From an uncultured Bacteroides sp. (GTDB lineage: Bacteria > Bacteroidota > Bacteroidia > Bacteroidales > Bacteroidaceae), in the NCBI RefSeq assembly GCF_959029255.1, contig NZ_CAUFUE010000020.1:31508-95507 (forward strand): a stretch of DNA of 64,000 nt, written 5' to 3'. The position numbers and the translations under genes were made by a program. The notes under the pieces are model-generated. The model searched no databases. It saw nothing but the letters and a program-made list of their open reading frames with translations, and was not told where the DNA came from. Every line of letters begins with the position of its first letter. Positions within the stretch are counted from its first letter, which is position 1. Of this stretch, positions 44,201 to 54,482 are shown in pieces.

Positions 44201-44521
44201 AATTGAAATTAAATTTAATGGATAACCTATGATACTCTCAATTTTAGTTTGCCTTATATATAATAAGGTGTATAAGTATTTTAGCTCTCTATGTTTTCAT
44301 ATCTCCGGATTTTGAATTGATAGTTAGACATTGTTTTCTTTTGATACAAAATTATTAAACTATGTATAAAAATACTTCTTGGAATGTTTCCTGTGTTACA
44401 TACTAATGTTACATGACTTTTCTCTACGTAACAAAGTTTTCTTCCAGCGTTACATTTATGTTATATGGCATGTAGTTCCTTATATTTTTTACTACTTTTG
44501 TTTAACTTTAAGTTTCGTACC
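44201..44521. promoter_or_regulatory. Divergent control region between SusC and the hybrid sensor
   Basis: The region is AT-rich and contains no gene. CCTTATATATAATAA, then G, then GTGTAT (44252-44273) is nearly identical to a motif before the AraC gene (24213-24234). The inner CCTTAT...ATAAGG forms a dyad. TAAAATTG (minus strand, 44246-44239) is a one-mismatch -7 box for SusC. TACTTTTG at 44493-44500 is a consensus -7 box for the sensor gene, giving a start of transcription near 44507. Confidence 0.6.
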
Positions 44522-47500
44522 ATGAGAACATTATTCATAATATCATTCTTTGTCTTATTATTCTTTCTGCCATCCAACTCTTTAAGGGCACAAACCGGAA
44601 GATTTTATTCTACCGAAAAAGGATTGTCAAGTAGCTTGATAAACCAGCTGTTTCAAGATAGCAGGGGGTATGTATGGGCGGCTACGGAGTATGGGTTGAA
44701 CCGTTTTGATGGTTTACGTTTCGCAAACTATTGGCATGCGGCAGGCGATTCTGTTTCTATAAAGAATAACTATGTGCGCACATTGTATGAAGACAGTCGG
44801 CAGAATTTGTTGATAGGGTGTATTGACGGATTGATGAAATATGACCGTGAAACAGATACTTACCTTGAAATTCCTATGATACGTGCCGGAAAGCAGGTTT
44901 TTCCGCACGTTACGCAAATGCAGGAATTGCATAATGGGGAAGTTTGGCTGACCACTACCGGACAAGGGATGTTTCGTCTGGATGAGCAACGAAGACAGGC
45001 TGTTTCTGTTGACGACCTTCTGCGACAGGCTAATTATAATTTCCAATCTTGTTTTTATGAAGACTCTCACTATAATATTTGGATAGGAACATACGGAAAT
45101 GGTTTGATTTGCTACTTGCCGGCAACAAAAGAAGTACGTGTATTCAAATATCCTACGCTCAATGACAACAATGTATCTGCTATTATCGAAGACAAACAGG
45201 GAAATCTTTTTATAGGGACACAAAAGCAAGGGTTGTCACGTTACGATCGGCAAACAAATACGATTATTGCTGTTCCTTATGTCGGACATAGTGAAATATC
45301 TGTTTATTGTATGTCGGTAATAGATGGGCAGCTTTTGGTAGGTACCGACGGGCAAGGTTTGAAGATTTATAATCCGGTAAATAAACAATTGGAAGATTAT
45401 GCCATTAATTCTGCTCCGATAGATTTCTCGGAAGGAAAAGTACATGCCATTCTGGAGGATAAGGATAAGAATTTATGGCTGGGATTGTTTCAGAAAGGAA
45501 TGCTCCTGCTGCCTAAACAAGAAAACCCGTTTGAATACTATGGCAGTAAATCCATTTATTATAATCCTATCGGTCAGGGGTGTGTGATGTCTATTTTTCA
45601 GGATAGTAATCATCATCTTTGGGTGGGAGCTGATAATGAGGGTATCTTTGAACTGGACGTAAACGGTATGCGATTGAAACATTTTTGTCCCGGAAATTCC
45701 AGTCGTTCAGTAGCTAATACCGTGATGAGTATTTATGAAGACTCTGATAGAAATCTTTGGGTAGGCTCTTATACACGCGGGTTGGCTAAAATGAACCGTT
45801 TGACGGGAGAATGCGAATATTCTTTGCCTATTGACAACGAAAAAATTTTCTCTATCACGGAGGATAAGTATAAAAACCTTTATATCGGGACATTAGGCTC
45901 TGGCTTTTATCAGTATAATTTGCAGACCGGAGATTTAAAACATTATGAATCTTCCAAGGATGAAACCGGAGATTTGAAACGGAATGAACTTTCCAATGAT
46001 TGGATAAACTATATTTTTTGTGACAGTGAAGGGCTAATCTGGTTAGGACATTATAAGGGTATCAGTTGCTTCAATCCTCTATCGGGGAGTTTTGTAAATT
46101 ATAAGCAAGTCAATACCCTGATATCGGGCTGTGTAGGTTATGCTATTCAGGAAGATTATGCAGGGAATGTCTGGGCAGGGACTACGGATGGGCTTTATTG
46201 TTTCAATAAGCAGACGGAAGAAGTGCGAAAGTTTACGACCAAAGATGGATTACCTAATAATGTTATTTGCGGACTTTGTGAGGACTCCCGGCATAATATA
46301 TGGATAAGTACCTACATGGGTATCAGTAAATATGATGTGAAGGAAAACAGATTTATCAATTATTATTCGGGAGACGGTTTGCAGGGTAATGAATTTACTC
46401 ACGGCGCTTTCTATAAAGATAAGAGTGGTAAGATATATTTTGGTGGTGTCAATGGCATAACCTGCTTTTCTCCGGAGAGTATAGGCAGTGCCTCTAAAGA
46501 AATGGAAGTGTGGATTACGGATTTCTATATTTTCAATGAACCGGTGCATAAAAATTCCCTTTCCGGAGGAGAGCCCGTTATTTGTACTTCGGTGCAAGAT
46601 GCAAATCTTTTCCGGCTATCCTATGAGGATAATACATTCAGTGTTGCATTTTCTACATTGCAGTATAATAACCCCGAGCAGATTTCTTATCAATATAAGA
46701 TAGACGAGTTAAGTCCTCAATGGTTTATTACCGACCCGGGAGTAAATCGTGTGACTTATAATAATTTGCCTCCCGGTAAATATACACTCCGGATACGTGC
46801 GCTCAACCACGGTAATTTCTCGGAAATGAAAGCAGTGAAAATACTGATTACTCCCCCTTGGTATCAGACTTGGTGGGCTTATTTCATCTATTCCGTTTTG
46901 ATAGGATTGTTGATTTTGGGTATCGTGAGCTATATCCTTTCCCGTATGCGCCATCGTCGTGAGATAATGAAGCGGGAACATGCCGAACAGTTGAATGAAG
47001 CCAAATTACAATTTTTTATCAATATCTCTCATGAGATACGTACCCCGATGACGCTTATCATCAATCCATTGGAGAAGTTGCTGGCAGAGCAGAAAGATGG
47101 AGAATTGCATAAGACGTATCTGATGATTTACCGTAATGCCCAACGTATCTTACGCTTGATAAACCAATTGATGGATATTCGTAAATTGGACAAAGGGCAG
47201 ATGTTTATGAAGTTCCGTGAAACGGATATAGTGGGGTTCATCAATGATGTGATGCAGACATTTGAATATCTGTCGCATAAAAAGCATATCCGGTTTACCT
47301 TTGAACACGAAATGCCGATACTGAAAGCGTGGGTGGATTTGAATAATTTTGATAAAGTACTGATGAACATTCTTTCCAATGCTTTCAAATACACTCCCGA
47401 AGAGGGAGAAATACAAGTCAGTCTGACAACTGGAAGGGATGCAGCACGCCGCGATGCGCTACGTGAGTATTTTCAGATAGTGGTGACAGATAGTGGGATA

Positions 47501-48601
47501 GGGATTGACAGAAATATGATTGAACGTATTTTTGAACGGTTTTATCAGATAGACAATGATGTGACGAAGTCCAATTTTGGTACGGGTATCGGCCTACATC
47601 TGTCCCGTTCATTGGTACAGTTGCATCACGGAATTATATTTGTCGAAAATCGGGAGGATGTATCGGGCAGCCGTTTCATTATTCGCCTTCCTTCAGGTTC
47701 GGCACATTTGCGGGCAGATGAATTGGAAACAATAGAGGTCGAAGAGATAAAACATTATTCCTCACCTGCAACAACGTTAGCGAAGTTGGAAGAAGAATTA
47801 TTAGAAAAAGACGAGCCGAAAGCAGGCAAAGCAAAAACTCACTTGCATATATTGGTGGTCGAGGATGAGGAAGAAATCAGGTCTTACCTGAAGTCGGAAT
47901 TATCAGATGAATATAAAGTGGAAACCTGCAACAATGGTAAAGAAGCCTATGATTTTATTCTAAGAGCTACTCCTGACCTGGTCATTTCGGATATTATGAT
48001 GCCCGAAATGGACGGATTGACTTTGTGCCGTAAGCTGAAGCAGAATACCAATGTAAACCATATTCCATTAATCTTGTTGACAGCCAAGTCCAAACCGGAA
48101 GATACTCTTGAAGGTATGGAAATAGGTGCGGATGCCTACATGGTGAAACCTTTCAATACGGAACTTCTGAAAAGCACGATTGCCAATCTGATTGCTAATC
48201 GCCGTATGCTGCGCAATAAGTTTAGCGGTGCGCAGCAACAAGAGGATAGAATAGAGAAAATCTCCATGAAATCGAGCGATGAGATATTGATGAACAAAAT
48301 AATGAAAGTGATTAATGAACATCTGGATGATTCTACGTTGAACGTTGAAATGCTTGCCGCCGAGGTTGGATTGAGCCGTGTGCATGTGCATCGCAAGTTG
48401 AAAGAACTCACGAATCTCTCAACACGTGATTTCATCAAGAATATCCGGTTACAGCAAGCTGCCGTTTTGTTATCACAAGATAAAGGATTGACAATATCCG
48501 AAATAGCTTATGCCACCGGATACACAAGTTTGTCTCATTTTTCCAGTTCTTTCCGGGAGAAGTATGGGATGTCACCTAAAGAATATATGAATAGACAGTA
48601 G
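44522..48601 (+). CDS. Hybrid two-component system sensor/regulator of the xylan locus
   Basis: This 1359-residue inner-membrane protein combines both partners of a two-component system. A signal peptide is followed by periplasmic beta-propeller repeats (Reg_prop type, such as YVWAATEYGLNRFDG) up to about 690 and a Y_Y_Y domain. A membrane segment near 790-815 (WWAYFIYSVLIGLLILGIV) leads to the kinase with phospho-acceptor His837 (ISHEIRTPM) and ATPase boxes DSGIGI and GTGIGLHLS. A receiver domain with phospho-acceptor Asp1157 (VISDIMMPEMDG) and a C-terminal AraC-type helix-turn-helix follow. It should sense a xylan oligosaccharide in the periplasm and activate the SusC operon. The start at 44522 is set by the promoter -7 box at 44493, which lies inside the longer reading frame. 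Confidence 0.94.
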   Translation: MRTLFIISFFVLLFFLPSNSLRAQTGRFYSTEKGLSSSLINQLFQDSRGYVWAATEYGLNRFDGLRFANYWHAAGDSVSIKNNYVRTLYEDSRQNLLIGCIDGLMKYDRETDTYLEIPMIRAGKQVFPHVTQMQELHNGEVWLTTTGQGMFRLDEQRRQAVSVDDLLRQANYNFQSCFYEDSHYNIWIGTYGNGLICYLPATKEVRVFKYPTLNDNNVSAIIEDKQGNLFIGTQKQGLSRYDRQTNTIIAVPYVGHSEISVYCMSVIDGQLLVGTDGQGLKIYNPVNKQLEDYAINSAPIDFSEGKVHAILEDKDKNLWLGLFQKGMLLLPKQENPFEYYGSKSIYYNPIGQGCVMSIFQDSNHHLWVGADNEGIFELDVNGMRLKHFCPGNSSRSVANTVMSIYEDSDRNLWVGSYTRGLAKMNRLTGECEYSLPIDNEKIFSITEDKYKNLYIGTLGSGFYQYNLQTGDLKHYESSKDETGDLKRNELSNDWINYIFCDSEGLIWLGHYKGISCFNPLSGSFVNYKQVNTLISGCVGYAIQEDYAGNVWAGTTDGLYCFNKQTEEVRKFTTKDGLPNNVICGLCEDSRHNIWISTYMGISKYDVKENRFINYYSGDGLQGNEFTHGAFYKDKSGKIYFGGVNGITCFSPESIGSASKEMEVWITDFYIFNEPVHKNSLSGGEPVICTSVQDANLFRLSYEDNTFSVAFSTLQYNNPEQISYQYKIDELSPQWFITDPGVNRVTYNNLPPGKYTLRIRALNHGNFSEMKAVKILITPPWYQTWWAYFIYSVLIGLLILGIVSYILSRMRHRREIMKREHAEQLNEAKLQFFINISHEIRTPMTLIINPLEKLLAEQKDGELHKTYLMIYRNAQRILRLINQLMDIRKLDKGQMFMKFRETDIVGFINDVMQTFEYLSHKKHIRFTFEHEMPILKAWVDLNNFDKVLMNILSNAFKYTPEEGEIQVSLTTGRDAARRDALREYFQIVVTDSGIGIDRNMIERIFERFYQIDNDVTKSNFGTGIGLHLSRSLVQLHHGIIFVENREDVSGSRFIIRLPSGSAHLRADELETIEVEEIKHYSSPATTLAKLEEELLEKDEPKAGKAKTHLHILVVEDEEEIRSYLKSELSDEYKVETCNNGKEAYDFILRATPDLVISDIMMPEMDGLTLCRKLKQNTNVNHIPLILLTAKSKPEDTLEGMEIGADAYMVKPFNTELLKSTIANLIANRRMLRNKFSGAQQQEDRIEKISMKSSDEILMNKIMKVINEHLDDSTLNVEMLAAEVGLSRVHVHRKLKELTNLSTRDFIKNIRLQQAAVLLSQDKGLTISEIAYATGYTSLSHFSSSFREKYGMSPKEYMNRQ

Positions 48602-48668
48602 AAAAAAAGTATTTGTTTATTGAGTAGAAAGGAGTTATCATACGTATTTCTATACAAAATGAAATAAT

Positions 48669-51410
48669 ATGAGAAAAGCAATATTATTGATATTACTGTC
48701 AGTGTTTGTCACGCTACATGCACAAATTAATACTCAAAATATAAAGTTTACACAAGCGCATCCCCGTTATCTGACGAATACCGCCGGAAAACAAACTACT
48801 TTGGATTTGGTGGAAAATGAAATTTGGGCCAATGAGGTATTCCAAAAGCTGAAACAAAAGGTAGATTATTATACCCGTTTTACGGAAGTCCAGTCGGACT
48901 GGCTTTCATCACGGCTTGCCATGTATTGGGAGTCGCATGCTACAGAAGTATATATAAAAGGTGAAACATTTGATTATGCCGGTGGTAAGAAAGCACCTGT
49001 ACCCACGGTGCGTTTTACAGGAACGCGTGGTACGTTTGCTACGCACAGCCGACCGAAATTGGAGAATGTTGTGCCTTATGATGATAAAGGAGGGAATGTC
49101 ACGTTTCATAATAATGCTTTACCCGGTCGACCACTGGAAAGCGTACATCCTTCCAAGACAGGGCGTAATATTGAAAGTCTGAATCGCGAGATTATGGGTA
49201 TCGCGCGTGATGCTGCTTTTCTCTATTGGCTTACGGGTGAAGAACAATATGCAAGGTTGGCGGCCGGTGTTTTCGATGTATACATGCAGGGTATCTATTA
49301 TCGGGGTGTTCCTGTCGATTTGAATCATGGCCATCAGCAAACTTTGGTAGGTATGAGTTCTTTTGAGGTTATTCATGAAGATATATTGAACGAAATTGTT
49401 CCTCTTTATGATTTTCTATATGATTATCTTGCTATTCACTATGCTGATAAGCTGAATATTTATGCCGGCGCTTTTAAGAAATGGGCTGATAACATTATAG
49501 CCAATGGAGTACCTCATAATAACTGGAACCTGATGCAAGCGCGTTTCGTTATGAATATCGGTATGGTACTGGAAGATAATGAAACCTATCCTGACGGAAA
49601 AGGACGGGAATATTATATTGACTATATACTCAATCAATCGAGTATTCGCCAATGGAGCTTAAAGAAACTTGCCGACTATGGATATGACCCTAATACCGGT
49701 ATTTGGGCGGAATGTCCCGGATACAGTAGCGTCGTTTTGAACGATTATGCCAATTTTACCAATCTGTTCGATCGTAACTTGGGTCTTGACCTGACAAAAG
49801 ATTTACCTGTAATAACCAAAGCAGTTGCCGCTACTCCCCAATATTTGTTCCCTAACCGGATGATATGTGGATTTGGTGATACTCATCCGGGATATTTGAA
49901 TACGACCCCGATAGTTCGTATGATAGAGAATGCCCAAGTAAATGGAAAAAAAGAACAGGAAGATTATTTTACAGCTTTGCTGAAGTGCTTGGAGCCGAAT
50001 ATAGGTAAATACGGGGAGAAAAAGAATGTACATGTTTCCGTCAATTCCTTTTTTGATGATAAACCGTTGAGATTAAATCCTCAGATTAAATCCGGTAAAA
50101 TAGAAGATTATGTATCCCCTGTGTTCTATGCACCCAATGTATCATGGTTGGTACAGCGTAACGGCATGCATCCCCGTCACAGTCTGATGATATCAATGAA
50201 TGGCAGTGAAGGAAACCACATGCATGCCAATGGTATATCTATGGAACTCTATGGCAAAGGGTATGTTCTTGGACCCGATGCCGGTATTGGACTTTATTTA
50301 TATAGCGGTTTGGATTATTCTGAATATTATTCCCAGTTCCCAAGTCATAATACGGTTTGTGTAGATGGCATATCCGCTTATCCGGTGATGAAGAGTAATC
50401 ATGCTTTTCGCCTGAACTCTTGTTTTCCCGCTATTACTGCAAAAAAGGGGGAATTTTTCCCGGTTACCTATAGTGACGTTTATTTCCGCGAACCGGAAAG
50501 CTGTGCCGACCAGACTCGTCTGATGGGAATTGTAACGACCGGACCGGAAACCGGATATTATGTGGACATTTTCCGAAGCCATAAGGTTGAGGGAGGGGAT
50601 AAAATGCACGATTATTTTTATCATAATTTAGGGCAGACACTCTCCTTGACGGGTACGGATGGGGCAGAATTTGGACTGCAACCCACAGAGGAGCTTGCCT
50701 TTGCCGGAGCGCATTTATATGCTTATTCTTATCTGTATGACAAGAAGATGGCTGAAACGGATAAAGATATAAAAGCCACTTTTACCATTGCAATGAAAGA
50801 CGGTGATGACATTTCCATGAATCTTTGGATGAAGGGAGAGGCTGAACGAAAAGTATTTACTGCTCTGTCTCCTATGACAGAAGGATATAGCCGTATCCCG
50901 GGTATGCCTTATGACATCAAAAAACAGCCGACTTTGACTTTTGTTGCCAGACAGGCCGGAGAAGCCTGGAACCGTCCGTTCGTATCTATTTATGAACCGT
51001 CTTCCGTGAAAGAACCCGGACAAATCCTGTCAGTCACATACCCTTCTGTAAAATGTAAGGATGAAGGTAGTCATGTCGGCATCTGTGTAGAGCAGAAGGA
51101 TAGCCGGAAAGACTATATTTTCTCTTCCGACAATCCGGCGCATCTTTGCAGCATTGATAAAATGCAAGTAAAAGCCACTTACGCTGTATGTGGAAGTAAA
51201 AATAATGAAGACTGCATGTTATTCATGGGAAATGGTACTTTATTGCAGACTTCCTTTATAACTGTAAAGTCAGTTCAAAACTCGGATGTATTGTTAGTGC
51301 ATGAAGCAGATGGATGGTTTTATCAATCTTCTGCCAATTGTGTCATTACGATAAAGGGTAAAAAATATAAGGTTACACCTGTGGAGGAAATGACATATTT
51401 GGGTAAATAG
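48669..51410 (+). CDS. Heparinase II/III-like protein, putative polysaccharide lyase
   Basis: The 913-residue secreted protein (signal up to about TLHAQ) has an alpha/alpha-barrel-like N-terminal half. It is followed by a heparinase II/III domain containing GSEGNHMHANGISMELYGKG (His517 in the NHMHA motif) and LGPDAGIG, then a C-terminal beta-rich part. This family cleaves uronic-acid polysaccharides by beta-elimination. No exact polysaccharide lyase family could be assigned by eye. It lies beside a SusCD locus with an alginate-lyase-like enzyme, which supports a uronate-rich substrate. It starts 67 bases after the xylan sensor gene and may belong to the following locus. Confidence 0.8.
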   Translation: MRKAILLILLSVFVTLHAQINTQNIKFTQAHPRYLTNTAGKQTTLDLVENEIWANEVFQKLKQKVDYYTRFTEVQSDWLSSRLAMYWESHATEVYIKGETFDYAGGKKAPVPTVRFTGTRGTFATHSRPKLENVVPYDDKGGNVTFHNNALPGRPLESVHPSKTGRNIESLNREIMGIARDAAFLYWLTGEEQYARLAAGVFDVYMQGIYYRGVPVDLNHGHQQTLVGMSSFEVIHEDILNEIVPLYDFLYDYLAIHYADKLNIYAGAFKKWADNIIANGVPHNNWNLMQARFVMNIGMVLEDNETYPDGKGREYYIDYILNQSSIRQWSLKKLADYGYDPNTGIWAECPGYSSVVLNDYANFTNLFDRNLGLDLTKDLPVITKAVAATPQYLFPNRMICGFGDTHPGYLNTTPIVRMIENAQVNGKKEQEDYFTALLKCLEPNIGKYGEKKNVHVSVNSFFDDKPLRLNPQIKSGKIEDYVSPVFYAPNVSWLVQRNGMHPRHSLMISMNGSEGNHMHANGISMELYGKGYVLGPDAGIGLYLYSGLDYSEYYSQFPSHNTVCVDGISAYPVMKSNHAFRLNSCFPAITAKKGEFFPVTYSDVYFREPESCADQTRLMGIVTTGPETGYYVDIFRSHKVEGGDKMHDYFYHNLGQTLSLTGTDGAEFGLQPTEELAFAGAHLYAYSYLYDKKMAETDKDIKATFTIAMKDGDDISMNLWMKGEAERKVFTALSPMTEGYSRIPGMPYDIKKQPTLTFVARQAGEAWNRPFVSIYEPSSVKEPGQILSVTYPSVKCKDEGSHVGICVEQKDSRKDYIFSSDNPAHLCSIDKMQVKATYAVCGSKNNEDCMLFMGNGTLLQTSFITVKSVQNSDVLLVHEADGWFYQSSANCVITIKGKKYKVTPVEEMTYLGK

Positions 51411-51467
51411 TTATATGTTTCCTTTTATTTTTAGAGATAGGATTATGGCATAGCTGATGTTTTTCAC

Positions 51468-51475
51468 TATATTTG
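51468..51475 (+). promoter_or_regulatory. -7 box of the propeller-AraC regulator gene
   Basis: TATATTTG fits the -7 consensus and lies 24 bases before the chosen ATG. It excludes the upstream ATG at 51457. No clear -33 TTTG is seen. Confidence 0.6.
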
Positions 51476-51498
51476 CGCAACATAAACACTACGATGTA

Positions 51499-54294
51499 AT
51501 GAAAAACATAATAAGATATATCTTCCTTTTGCACTTATTATTGTTCTGCGCATTGGCTTATTCAAACCCGTTTACTTTGCGTGGCTTATCCGTTTCCGAC
51601 GGATTGTCCGACCTTGTTGTCAATGCTATTTATAAAGATTCTCTCGGTTTCGTTTGGATAGGAACGGGTAATTCTTTGGAACGTTTTGACGGAATACATA
51701 TCAAACATTATATAATTAACGGTACAGATGAAAAACTGAAACGGGTCAATGCTATTACAGAAATGTCCGATAATAGGTTATGGATTGGTAATGGCATGGG
51801 ACTATGGCGTTTGAATAAGGAACAGACCGCTTTGGAGCAGGTAGTTCCTGAATTAATAAATTGTGCCGTATATTCTTTATTGTATGATGGAAAGGGCACA
51901 CTCTATGTGGGTAGTGAGAAGGGAGTTTTTATTTATAATGCTGGAAATCTCGAACAAATACTTTTAGATAAGAATGTTTTTTCTGCTTCCAATGCTGTGA
52001 TGGGACTTTCCTTGGATGAGCAAAATCTTCTTTGGATGGTAACGGGTAAAGGGCTTTATTCTTTGCGGTTGTCCGATAAAAAGGTGAAAGCCTATCACAA
52101 TGTAGTAGATAGTAAACATATATGCGCTTTCAATACGATTGCTCGTATCGGTCAGGTACTATATCTTGGAACAATGGATCAGGGCATTGTTTCGTTCGAT
52201 ACTCGTTTAGAACAATTCAATCATTTTGTAGATGTAGGATGCAATATCATATCTACCCTTTCAAGTGATGGAAAAAAGATCTTGTATGTGGGTACAGATG
52301 GCAATGGGGTCCATTTTATCGATACGGATGAGAAAAAGGTTATACATACTATGCGACATGAAATCGGCAATGAAGAAAGCTTACGCTCTAATTCCGTTTA
52401 TTCGCTGTTGGTAGATCGTGACGGCATGATATGGATTGGTTTTTACCAGTTTGGCCTTGATTATACGCTTTATCAAAATGATTTGTTTGCCACTTACTCC
52501 TTTCCTCCCTATTTCAATTCAAAAGATATGCCTATCCGTGCTGTTTCTATTGGTACAAATGAAAAGCTGATAGGTTCTCGTGACGGTTTGTTTTATATTG
52601 ATGAACGCAAAAATCGTTTCAAGAGTTTTAAGACGCCGGAAATGCGTTCCGGCATGGTGTTTTGTATTTTGCAGTTTGAAGGTGAATATTATGTGGGAAC
52701 TTATGGTGGAGGAATGTATGTTTTTAATCCGACGACCCTGACTATCCGTGATTTTGAACAGGAGGAGCCGCAACCTTTTCTGAAAGGGCATATTTTCTGT
52801 ATCAAGCAAGATGGGGAGAATAAATTGTGGATAGGTACTTCTCAAGGAGTTTTTTGCTATAAAAACGGTAGGCAGGTGGCTCATTATACCAGTGCCAATT
52901 CCAAACTCCCTGAAGGTAACGTGTATGAAATTTATTTTGATTCTACACATAAAGGATGGATTTGTACAGAGAATGGGATGTGTATCTGGGATCCTTCATC
53001 CGACAAACTACGTACCGATATTTTTCCCGAAGGTTTTGTTCATAAAGAGAAAGTCCGGGCAATTTATGAAGACTCTAAACACGACCTATATTTCTTCCCG
53101 GATAAGGGTTCTCTTTTCGTCTCTGATTTATCGATGAATAGTTTTCGTCGTTTGCAGCCCGGTACTCCCTTGGAGGGGCGTGATGGAATGTTTGTTATAG
53201 AAGATTATGACAATTGGTTGTGGATGGGTACGAGTAATGGTTTGTTCCATTATGACAAGAAAGACAATTTTATACCTTATAATTTTGTAGACGGTATTCC
53301 CAGTTCCATTTTTACTCTTTGTCCACCAGTGTGCGATGAAAAAGGAAATTTTTGGTTTGGCAACTCCAAAGGGTTGCTATATCTGGATGTTGCCCGTATG
53401 GATCGTGAAAAACGTGATTTTTATCCGATTAAAGTAACTGATGTGTATATCAATGGAAAATCCTCTGAATATCCATTGAATGCAGCTGTTGATGGTAAAC
53501 AGCTGGTAGAATTGGAAGCTTCACAGCAGAACGTGACTTTTTGTTTTTCTGATTTTTCCTATACCTCTCCTGCTTTCATGAGTTATGAATATCAGTTGGA
53601 AGGTAAGGATGATAATTGGATTGCGGTAACCGGAAGTTCGGAAGTAACATATTATAATTTGTCATCCGGTTCGTATGTTTTTAAAGTACGACGTATGGGA
53701 CAACCGGAATCGGAGACTCAACTGGTTGTGAAGATTGCTTCTTCTCTTAATGTATGGCTCATTTTAGGAGTTGTGGTTATATTACTTGGAGCTGGTAAAG
53801 CCTGCTACTCTTTTAGAAATAAAAGGAAACGGCAGAAAGCGGTAACCAACCAACCTGTTCCGGTTGTTGAAGCAAAAACGATACAGGAAGTTAAACCTGT
53901 TTCTGAGGAGAAATACAGAACGGTAAAGGTAAGCTCTGAAGAATGCAGGCAGTTAACGGAGAAATTAGAATCTGTGATGCACAAAGATAAGCTATATATG
54001 CATCCTGAATTGAAGATTGCAGATTTGGCTACAACTATCGGAACATCTGCTCATACCCTTTCCTATCTTTTCAATCAGCATTTGAAACGTAATTATTATG
54101 ACTATATCAACGATTACCGGATTGAAGAGTTCAAGCGTCTCGTCAATACGGACGAGTATTCCAAATACACATTGAGTGCACTTGCCGAGCTTTGCGGTTT
54201 CAGTTCCCGTGCTTCTTTTTTCCGCTACTTCAAAAAGGCGACAGGTATCACGCCCAATGAGTATATCCGTAAAATAGGAAAAAATAACGAATAG
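51499..54294 (+). CDS. Membrane one-component regulator: propeller sensor fused to AraC domain
   Basis: The 931-residue protein has the sensor half of a hybrid two-component system without its kinase and receiver. A signal peptide is followed by propeller repeats (about 30-600, such as FVWIGTGNSLERFDG), a Y_Y_Y domain (about 650-740), a membrane helix (about 750-772, NVWLILGVVVILLGAG) and a linker. A C-terminal AraC-type helix-turn-helix (about 810-928) contains LSALAELCGFSSRASFFRYF and KKATGITPNEYIRK. Intermediate HisKA, HATPase and receiver motifs are absent; only about 50 residues link membrane and DNA-binding parts. It should therefore signal directly, as ToxR-like proteins do. The start at 51499 is fixed by the -7 box. 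Confidence 0.87.
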   Translation: MKNIIRYIFLLHLLLFCALAYSNPFTLRGLSVSDGLSDLVVNAIYKDSLGFVWIGTGNSLERFDGIHIKHYIINGTDEKLKRVNAITEMSDNRLWIGNGMGLWRLNKEQTALEQVVPELINCAVYSLLYDGKGTLYVGSEKGVFIYNAGNLEQILLDKNVFSASNAVMGLSLDEQNLLWMVTGKGLYSLRLSDKKVKAYHNVVDSKHICAFNTIARIGQVLYLGTMDQGIVSFDTRLEQFNHFVDVGCNIISTLSSDGKKILYVGTDGNGVHFIDTDEKKVIHTMRHEIGNEESLRSNSVYSLLVDRDGMIWIGFYQFGLDYTLYQNDLFATYSFPPYFNSKDMPIRAVSIGTNEKLIGSRDGLFYIDERKNRFKSFKTPEMRSGMVFCILQFEGEYYVGTYGGGMYVFNPTTLTIRDFEQEEPQPFLKGHIFCIKQDGENKLWIGTSQGVFCYKNGRQVAHYTSANSKLPEGNVYEIYFDSTHKGWICTENGMCIWDPSSDKLRTDIFPEGFVHKEKVRAIYEDSKHDLYFFPDKGSLFVSDLSMNSFRRLQPGTPLEGRDGMFVIEDYDNWLWMGTSNGLFHYDKKDNFIPYNFVDGIPSSIFTLCPPVCDEKGNFWFGNSKGLLYLDVARMDREKRDFYPIKVTDVYINGKSSEYPLNAAVDGKQLVELEASQQNVTFCFSDFSYTSPAFMSYEYQLEGKDDNWIAVTGSSEVTYYNLSSGSYVFKVRRMGQPESETQLVVKIASSLNVWLILGVVVILLGAGKACYSFRNKRKRQKAVTNQPVPVVEAKTIQEVKPVSEEKYRTVKVSSEECRQLTEKLESVMHKDKLYMHPELKIADLATTIGTSAHTLSYLFNQHLKRNYYDYINDYRIEEFKRLVNTDEYSKYTLSALAELCGFSSRASFFRYFKKATGITPNEYIRKIGKNNE

Positions 54295-54300
54295 TCTCAA

Positions 54301-54440
54301 TTTATTAATTGATACTTTAAGTATCGATTTATTAATTTGTTGTTAATTAATGCTTTAGATTGATTTAAGTCTATCTGTATTAGATGAGATTTGTTTGTCT
54401 CTGTTATTGTCTCTTTTCAAAAAATTGCTTTCTATCTTTG
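54301..54440 (+). promoter_or_regulatory. Upstream region and -7 box of the ECF sigma gene
   Basis: The 188-base gap before the sigma gene holds two TTTATTAATT direct repeats (54301-54310 and 54328-54337) around a dyad GATACTT-TAAGTATC, and TATCTTTG at 54433-54440 as -7 box. The dyad could be an operator or a weak terminator for the preceding gene. No -33 TTTG is placed correctly. Confidence 0.5.
54433..54440 (+). promoter_or_regulatory. -7 box before the ECF sigma gene
   Basis: TATCTTTG matches the -7 consensus and lies 43 bases before the sigma ATG. Confidence 0.6.
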
Positions 54441-54482
54441 TATCGTTAAGCAAACGTAAAACCATTAACCAAGGTTTAAGAT

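Noticed and set aside
54301..54337. TTTATTAATT direct repeats as an operator of the membrane AraC regulator
   Set aside because: The sequence is AT-rich and low in information. Kept only as a described region, not as a claim.
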